DNA from: Misgurnus anguillicaudatus
Taxonomy: Eukaryota; Chordata; Actinopteri; Cypriniformes; Cobitidae
Length of the DNA stretch: 64,000 nucleotides
Assembly: GCF_027580225.2 (NCBI RefSeq)
Contig: NC_073361.2
Span: 31,049,001 to 31,113,000 of the forward strand
Direction: 5' to 3'
Positions 57,615 through 64,000 of this stretch are shown here, in pieces. A program made the translations under genes and the position numbers. The notes below the pieces were generated by a model. That model saw nothing but the letters and a program-made list of their open reading frames with translations. It searched no databases and had not been told where the DNA came from. How positions within the stretch are numbered: position 1 is the stretch's first letter; each line of letters opens with the position of its first letter.

Positions 57615-58135
57615 CATGGAACAGAAATGTAGGAAACAGACCCCACGGTACCACTCATAGGAAAAAGATGCTAGAATTTGCACGAGCTCACCCAAATTGG
57701 ACAGTTGAAGACTGGAAAAATGTTGCCTGGTCTGATGAGTCTAGATTTCTGTTAAGACATTTAGATGATAGAGTCAGAATTTGGCGTAAACAGAATGAGA
57801 ACATGGATCCATCATGCCTTGTTATCACTGTGCAGGCTGGTGGTGGTGGTGTAATGGTGTGGGGGATGTTTTCTTGGCACACTTTAGACCCCTTAGTGCC
57901 AATTGGGCATCGTTTAAATCCCACGGACTACCTGAGCATTGTTTCTGACCATGTCTATCACTTTATGACCACCATGTACCCATCCTCTGATGGCTACTTC
58001 ATGCCCTGGATGTGCACCCCACAAATCCTATCCTATCAATATGGGCCAACATTTCTGAAGAATGCTTTCAGCACCTTGTTGAATCAATGCCTTGTGATTC
58101 ATGTCTGTTATACAAACAGCACAGGTTTAGTTTAA
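57615..58135 (+). pseudogene. Truncated Tc1-like transposase fragment
   Basis: The same family as 37421-38870: NWTVEDWKNVAWSDES, VRIWRKQNENMDPSC and GGGGVMVWGMFSWH are intact. The 5' half is missing at the junction with the element ending at 57612. A deletion after GGCTACTTC removes the QQDNAP and NPIEHLW motifs and joins to TGCCCTGG. A further short gap follows near 58025. Non-functional. Confidence 0.9.
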
Positions 58136-61100
58136 CACTTGCATAAAGGGTTTATTTTTAATCCAACATACATTATGACCACTGATCTATGCTTTAGCCA
58201 ACACATCTTAATTAGGGATATCAGCAAAACCATAACCTCCCTTTAGTTTTAGTTTCACTTCTCTTTTATGCCTAAAGTGTTAATGCAGCTGAAGATTAAA
58301 ATCAAACTCAAGGAATGAGTCAGATATGAAGATGACCCCAGAAAACATTATGCTAACAAAACAAAAAAGCTCTGTCTTGAGTCTAAAGCCAAGTTACTGA
58401 CCTGCTCCATAATTCACAATATTAGTCATTATTAAACTATGAGTATTATTTTTCTTACGATAGTTGACTTTAGGATAATGCTAAGAGAAGAGACAGACAA
58501 AATAAATATATAATTTAGCGATGAAAGAAATAATAAGAGTAAAGATGTTAGCTAAAGCTACGGTCATCTATAAACATCTTTTGGTAAACTTGAACCCCTA
58601 CAACTGACCAAAAGTCCCTTCCCTTTAATTTCTCTGAAAAGTCATCATTAGTTTCAACATAAACTATTTCATCACAGGAGTCAGAATGGCTCAATCTTTT
58701 CTTTCCAGCTACTATAAGACAACAGAAGACACATTCACAAAATCTACACCAGTTTCATTACAAATCTTTCTCAATGATTCTGAATTCGGCACAAATCTTT
58801 ATATTCTTTCCTTTATTATTTGAATTTTGTTCCTCTCCAATTTTTGGTAACAAAAAACACCTCTAATATGTTTAAAAAATACTGTCCTCCTAAAAGCATG
58901 CAATGTAATATTACATTATATTTAATATACTTTATTATTTTTTAATAATAAATTATAGATTTATAGCCATAGACTGTTATAGAATTAGGCAAATGTATTT
59001 TATATTTCTTTATATTCACTTTATTAAAAAATTGCCTTTAAAAAATATGAAATGCATACACTTACATGTTTATTTATCTGTCACCTGCGATGCATCTAAA
59101 ATGAATCCATACAGAAAACCAAATAAAACAAAAATGCTTTGCATTTTACTTATTTTTAATAAAAGCATTATTAATCTTTTATTTATATGCATACACATGC
59201 ACAAATCACACGGTGATGCACAAAAACAACTAGAAAACATACAATGTCAAACTTGAACAAAATGATTGTCAGAAGTGAGTAAATAGCAGATGATGAAAGT
59301 GTATAAAAATATTTCATTTACTGTATATGAGTCATTTAACGCTATTAGAGTCATTGAGCCGAGTCACTTATCAGCTCTACTCATGCATTTTGTTTTTCAT
59401 TTGTTTTATAGCACAGCAAACCATCTGCAAGGCATCTGTCAATCATGCAACAACATGCATCGTATCTGAAGGGAATGTGGTGCTTACCGCAGTATTATAA
59501 ATAAACATATTCACTACTGACCTGCTGAAGTGTCACATGCACTTTAAGTCTGCAAAACTCTTACTGGATTTTCAAAGACAAAAAACTTAAGACAAAACGG
59601 ATTACATTCAAAACTAGTCACAGTTAAACAAGTGCACCCCATATGACCACCCTTATTGACAGGATTTCAATTGGCTTCATGCAAACACTATTTAACAATG
59701 ACCACCTAACAAGTGCATGTGTGTGTGCTCAGTTATTGTTAATGTCCTCTTACACATATAAGTAAATTACTCAGCACACCACAAAATGAACGTTCCCTGC
59801 AGACAAACCACACACACACACACACTGTCCAAAGGTCAGAGAAACAAACTCCTTAAAGCTTAGTGAACATTCAAATAGTTCAAAAAATATTCAAGTGCAG
59901 ACAAATCTGAAAGCTGGAATGCACAGAACAGATGATTGACAGATCATTGCATAAAGCCAACATAAACTACAATGAATAATAAATTACAAATATTGTAATT
60001 GAAACATTTAATACATTTATTAAGAATGTGTTAACAGGATAATGTTCACATTATAACTTACTGTATGTCACAATGATAAACTATGTAAACATATACAACA
60101 CACACTTGAAGCACCCGGCTAGCCTTTCAAGGTATCTGCAAGCAAATACAAAAATTAAAAGACAGTCAATGCTAATGTAAACCCTAGTTGGATAAGGATT
60201 TAAAGTTGGATATGAAGATAAAATGTGATGCATTTAGCTTCAGTGTTAAAACTGATCAAATAATTGCTGTCTGTGGTTCTATATGGGCTATAATGGGGAA
60301 AAAGAACTATAAACTGAACTAGTTCATTTGAAAATTTGTGAACTGAACTGAACTAGTTCATGTAGAAAGTGAACTTTCCCAACACTGACCGTATCTTCCT
60401 GATATTGTATAGTGCAAAACGGCATGATTACACTGTCTTTGCAATGTTATAGGAGAAATACAGGTCAATAAAGTCAACTTTTCTTGTCATTTTGGAAGGA
60501 GAAATGGTTGTGTTGACAAGTTGAATGAATAGGTCGTACTGTACTGTACTGTAGTGTGAGTTGTGCTGGAAAAACAAGCAACTCCGTCTTAGCGAGGTTC
60601 AGTAGGAGGTGCTGTTGCTTTATCCAATCCGAGATGTCTTTAAAGCAGGCTTTAATATGAGCTAAATATTAAAGATGTTTTTTTTTTTAATTTACACAAA
60701 AGCCTGTCTGTTTTTAGCTCAGTGCATGAATATTTTATCACAGTTTGCATTTGGGGTTGTGGTGATGGGTTTGTGGTTCTCGCTTGCTTTGCCCAAAGTG
60801 TCCACAGTTTGGTGTACTACTTCAACTTATCAAACCACATTTTAGTGTCAAATGTTTTTATCATATCATATCAAATTGCATATCAGCCAGAGTTATTTAA
60901 GGATTTTTAAGTTTTTAGGCTTGAGACGTATTTTGGCCACTTAATAATGTCTGCATGTTATTGCATTCAATAATAAAGTATAAAACAACTTGTTAGGAAA
61001 GTGTTATAAGGATTACACCGCTCTATCTTTCGTCTGTACCCATGTATGTTTCTACTTTACATACACTTAAAAAAAAAATCTTTGCTGCCTTTACTCACAT

Positions 61101-61531
61101 ATAAATATTGTTATAACAACTTCAAGTGAACTTCAATTTATAAGTAGTTGAAAAAAGTCAAGTTGTAGCAATTCATCTCTTGCCAAGATAAATAATAGTT
61201 AGTTGACATGAGTTGTAAATCTTATTGATTTGAAGATTTTGTTACAGTATAGGAAACATTTTGTGTGTGAATCAAACCACAGACGTTTGTACTACTAACT
61301 AGGGCTACAAGGTACTCAGTTTGTTAGATAGTTGTAGATGAAACACATTTTGTGTGTGACATTATTGTGTTCATTTTTTAAACAGAAGATAAAACACACA
61401 AAGACACACATACTGTACATACTGCTGACTCAGTGTTAGGGGTGTGGCACGCAACTACAGATGTAAAAAATAGAAAATACAGCTGCTTAACTAAATAAAG
61501 CAAAAGATGCATCTCACTGTCTCGCTCTCTT
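58136..61531. other. Intergenic, mostly nothing recognised
   Basis: AT-rich. 60290-60392 carries gaactgaactagttca repeats ending gtgaactttcccaacactga, the worn end of a hAT-like repeat. A short (CA)n is at 59811-59824. No exon is supported. Confidence 0.5.

Positions 61532-61611
<80 letters not shown>
61532..61611. repeat. (CT)n microsatellite
   Basis: About 80 bp of pure CT, some 145 bp upstream of the second Ig receptor start. Confidence 0.95.
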
Positions 61612-61614
<3 letters not shown>

Positions 61615-61707
61615 TGAGTGTTGCGAGTGTTGAATCTGATAAACCTCTAGATGTCCACTGCCTCAATCATTTACTAATCAGACTCTGTGTTATTTCTGTT
61701 TCTTTAT

Positions 61708-61730
61708 GACAGACAGACAGACAGACAGAC
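61708..61730. repeat. (GACA)n upstream of second Ig receptor copy
   Basis: About 23 bp of GACA repeats, followed by tgttgtatctgctctgctca and the ATG at 61756, parallel to 49950-49990. Confidence 0.85.
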
Positions 61731-61755
61731 TGTTGTATCTGCTCTGCTCATAGAC

Positions 61756-63190
61756 ATGAAGGCATTTCTGCTGACACTGACAGGTAAAGCAATAAACAGA
61801 TCATCTGATTTCTTAAGTGTGGAACTTCTAGGGATTTTAATTTGCATTGTGTAGTGAAATGAATTTGCAAAGGTTGTCAAATGAAGAAGTTGTCACAAGG
61901 ACTCTACAGTAAGACTGGACAGTCATATAGCTTAATATCAGACAAAGCAATGTTTTAATGTTTGCATTTTAATCTTATGCTGATATTAGTGATAACAGGC
62001 CGTGACATCCAGTCTCATTTATCTCAGAGTTATGTTCAGCTTTTTTTAAGTTTACACTGTAAAAATTACTGTAAAAAAGTTTTTTTATGAATGTAAAATG
62101 TAAAATTAAAAGTCTCTTGACTAACGAGGAGTTGCTTTAAATTATAAAAATAAAGTTGAATTAGTTATTTTATCATTTATAGCAACTGGTCAAAAAAGTA
62201 GAAATTATGTGTAATTTCAAATTGATGAAACTTAAAAATGTAAGTGCAACAAGTTTTTACAGTTTACACAACTTTTATTGAAATGGCAAATTAATTTTAA
62301 TGGGCCATAGCTGGTTATAGTAATATGCTAAATGTGCTAAATTAATACTGTTTCATTTAAATCATTATAATAATGAATAAGCACACTCTTAGAAAGGATG
62401 TGTTCTTTTTTAACACATTATGTGTAATTTTAACACACTATGTGTAATTTTGTTAAGTTGTGTTAAAAGTAACACAAAATGTGTTGTTTCAATAATAACA
62501 CAGAAATGGGTGGATTCAGTATCAACACTAAAGTGTTGTTTTTAACACATTCGTTTTAAGTGTGCATGATGCCCTGAATGCTCAGGGTAAAATGACGTTT
62601 TTAAAAAACTATTTGCATAAGTTGGATGAGCAGTTTTAGCAATAATTTATTAGAAATCCACATACCTAAAGTATAGATGTTAGGAAACATGGCCAAATTT
62701 TTTTTATTAAATCATTCATTATAGATTATGAAAGGTAGGAAATCTTGATCGGCCTGAGAATTTCACAGACTACTAAAAAATGTTGTTTAAAAATCATGAA
62801 AAAAATCATAATAAATGTAAAACATGCATGAACTACTAATAAATCTAGTATAGTTTATCTGTTGATGTACTTAATATATTATCAATTGTTTTTATGTTAT
62901 GACCATATTCATTAAGTTTTGACTGTAATGATCTCATTTTTCTTCATATTGCTTTAGATATAAATAATTCAGAACATTAGATGATTTGGTGTAGTTTTCA
63001 TGACTCTCAGGAGAAGTTGTTTGTGATGAAAACTATAGATTTTCTCTTACTGTTAACTCATCTGTATGCAAGAAACAGAGCAAGATTATTCACAGGTCTG
63101 TGTATTATCTCTTACTGAATGTAAATCAGATTTCTCTTTATTTCACAGTGCTGCTGGCTGTCATAAGAGAAAACAACGGAAAGCTCGCAG
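61756..63190 (+). CDS. Second Ig-superfamily receptor, 5' exons only (runs off the window)
   Basis: Two exons homologous to exons 1 and 2 of the gene at 49991: 61756-61783 (MKAFLLTLT, donor ACAG|gtaaag) and 63149-63190 (acceptor tttatttcacag|TGCTG, VLLAVIRENNGKLA, donor CGCAG|gtacat), both phase 1. Together they form a signal peptide. The intron is 1365 bp against 252 bp in the first copy. The first Ig domain exon is expected right of 64000 and is not visible. Tandem duplicate, likely part of a receptor cluster. Confidence 0.8.
62381..62566. repeat. Foldback MITE, gcacactcttagaaaggatg ends
   Basis: The left end gcacactcttagaaaggatg and right end cgttttaagtgtgc are inverted; the body is full of taacaca / tgtgtta motifs. 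It lies in intron 1 of the second receptor copy and accounts for part of its extra length. Confidence 0.8.
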
Positions 63191-64000
63191 GTACATTCAT
63201 ACCTCTTTTTCTATGTGTTCGTACGTATCTAAAAAATGCTGGGTTGTTTTTAATCCAGGGCTGGGTCACTATTGGACAGAACACACTGCTGGGTTAAAAA
63301 CAACACAGCACTTTAATTATTGTTAAACTTGTTATCAAACAGATCTCAGTACAGCATTTTCAGATTTCTGTTTGTAGAGCTAAATGTAAATTTTGGTCAG
63401 GAACGCTTTCAGTGTGGTCCAGTGATGTTGATCCAGACTTTAGCTCGAATGCTGATTGGTCACTTTGTTTCATCAAAATAAACCCGACAATGTGTATACA
63501 TCACTGCACACGCCCATAGAAAACTATTTTAACCGTAATACAAAATCTTTAAATATTAGCATCTATCTTATATAGCAGAAGAATGACACTTACTGACATT
63601 ACATGTCTAAAACAATTAACACATCACAGATGCATTGAGCGTCTTTATCATAACTGAGGGCGTTGTCAGTACCTCATACAAAGTCATTCAGTTCTTCTCA
63701 TCACTGAAGGAGCTTTTGTCCAAACAGCATTGTGTCCACTGACATTAAACATGTGAGATTATACTAATATATATATATATAACTCATGATAAGAGTAAAA
63801 TATGGTAAACCTCAGTTTGTGCAGCACATTTGTGAAAAATGTTTGGGCACTAAAAACTTTACCAACATTGCGAGTGGACCATGGGGAATTGAAATAAATT
63901 TCAAATTCAAAAACTTTAAATAATGTATGACATACATGCGGTTTAAAACAGTAAGAGGAAGCAGTCGTGACATTTCTTCAGTAACTCTCTTCTGTTAAAA
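63191..64000. other. Start of intron 2 of the second Ig receptor
   Basis: The stretch tttgtagagctaaatg at about 63372 matches the first copy near 50416, showing that introns were duplicated too. ctgggttaaaaacaacac / gggttgtttttaatcca around 63240-63312 is a small foldback. (TA)n lies at 63767-63780. No Ig exon seen. Confidence 0.55.

Overview
The window looks like teleost, probably cyprinid, nuclear DNA. The evidence is intron-rich genes with GT-AG junctions, a dense load of fish-type transposons (Tc1-like, hAT-like, many foldback/MITE elements), a tRNA-derived SINE present in several copies, and long CA/CT microsatellites. The species is an inference; nothing in the sequence names it. There is no sign of prokaryotic or viral gene organisation.

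Region 1 (1-32752, minus strand) is most of a SHANK-family postsynaptic scaffold gene. I reconstructed 23 coding exons, plus one candidate 27-nt microexon, by matching splice sites and codon phase by eye. The order is N-terminal SPN (Ubl-like) domain, ankyrin repeats, SH3, PDZ, then a very long proline-rich exon that is still open at base 1, so the C-terminal SAM domain lies outside the window. About 1672 codons are visible. Paralogue-specific stretches (SSPRGARTRSPSRGR, KKVPQQ, SELEEM, KRSVYQMAL, KLDEILAAAQQTIS, the long N-terminus before VFRIGIPD) fit SHANK1 better than SHANK2 or SHANK3. The introns carry many MITEs, foldback elements and microsatellites, some of which touch the splice signals.

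Region 2 (about 32.8-49.9 kb) is intergenic or upstream and essentially a transposon graveyard: a hAT MITE with a near-perfect 8-bp target duplication, two nested MITE pairs, a dead Tc1-like transposase interrupted by another MITE, a 1.1-kb hAT-like element with a perfect 8-bp duplication, and an element carrying a THAP-domain exon. No host exon could be supported here; shank1 5' UTR exons and promoter may be hidden in it.

Region 3 (49991-about 54760, plus strand) is an immunoglobulin-superfamily receptor gene: signal peptide (two small exons), four Ig-like domains (one exon each), an uncharged transmembrane segment and a short tail ending at a TGA. Downstream in the same terminal exon lie tyrosine motifs, including a textbook ITAM, split into two reading frames by apparent compensating frameshifts. 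A second gene of the same family starts at 61756 and runs off the right edge, so this is the start of a tandem receptor cluster. Between the two copies sit a dead Tc1-like element (56013-57612, TA-flanked) and a truncated piece of the other Tc1-like family.

shank1 (neuronal scaffold) and the Ig receptors (immune surface) show no functional link; they are simply adjacent, in opposite orientation. All homology statements come from memory of family sequences, not from a search.
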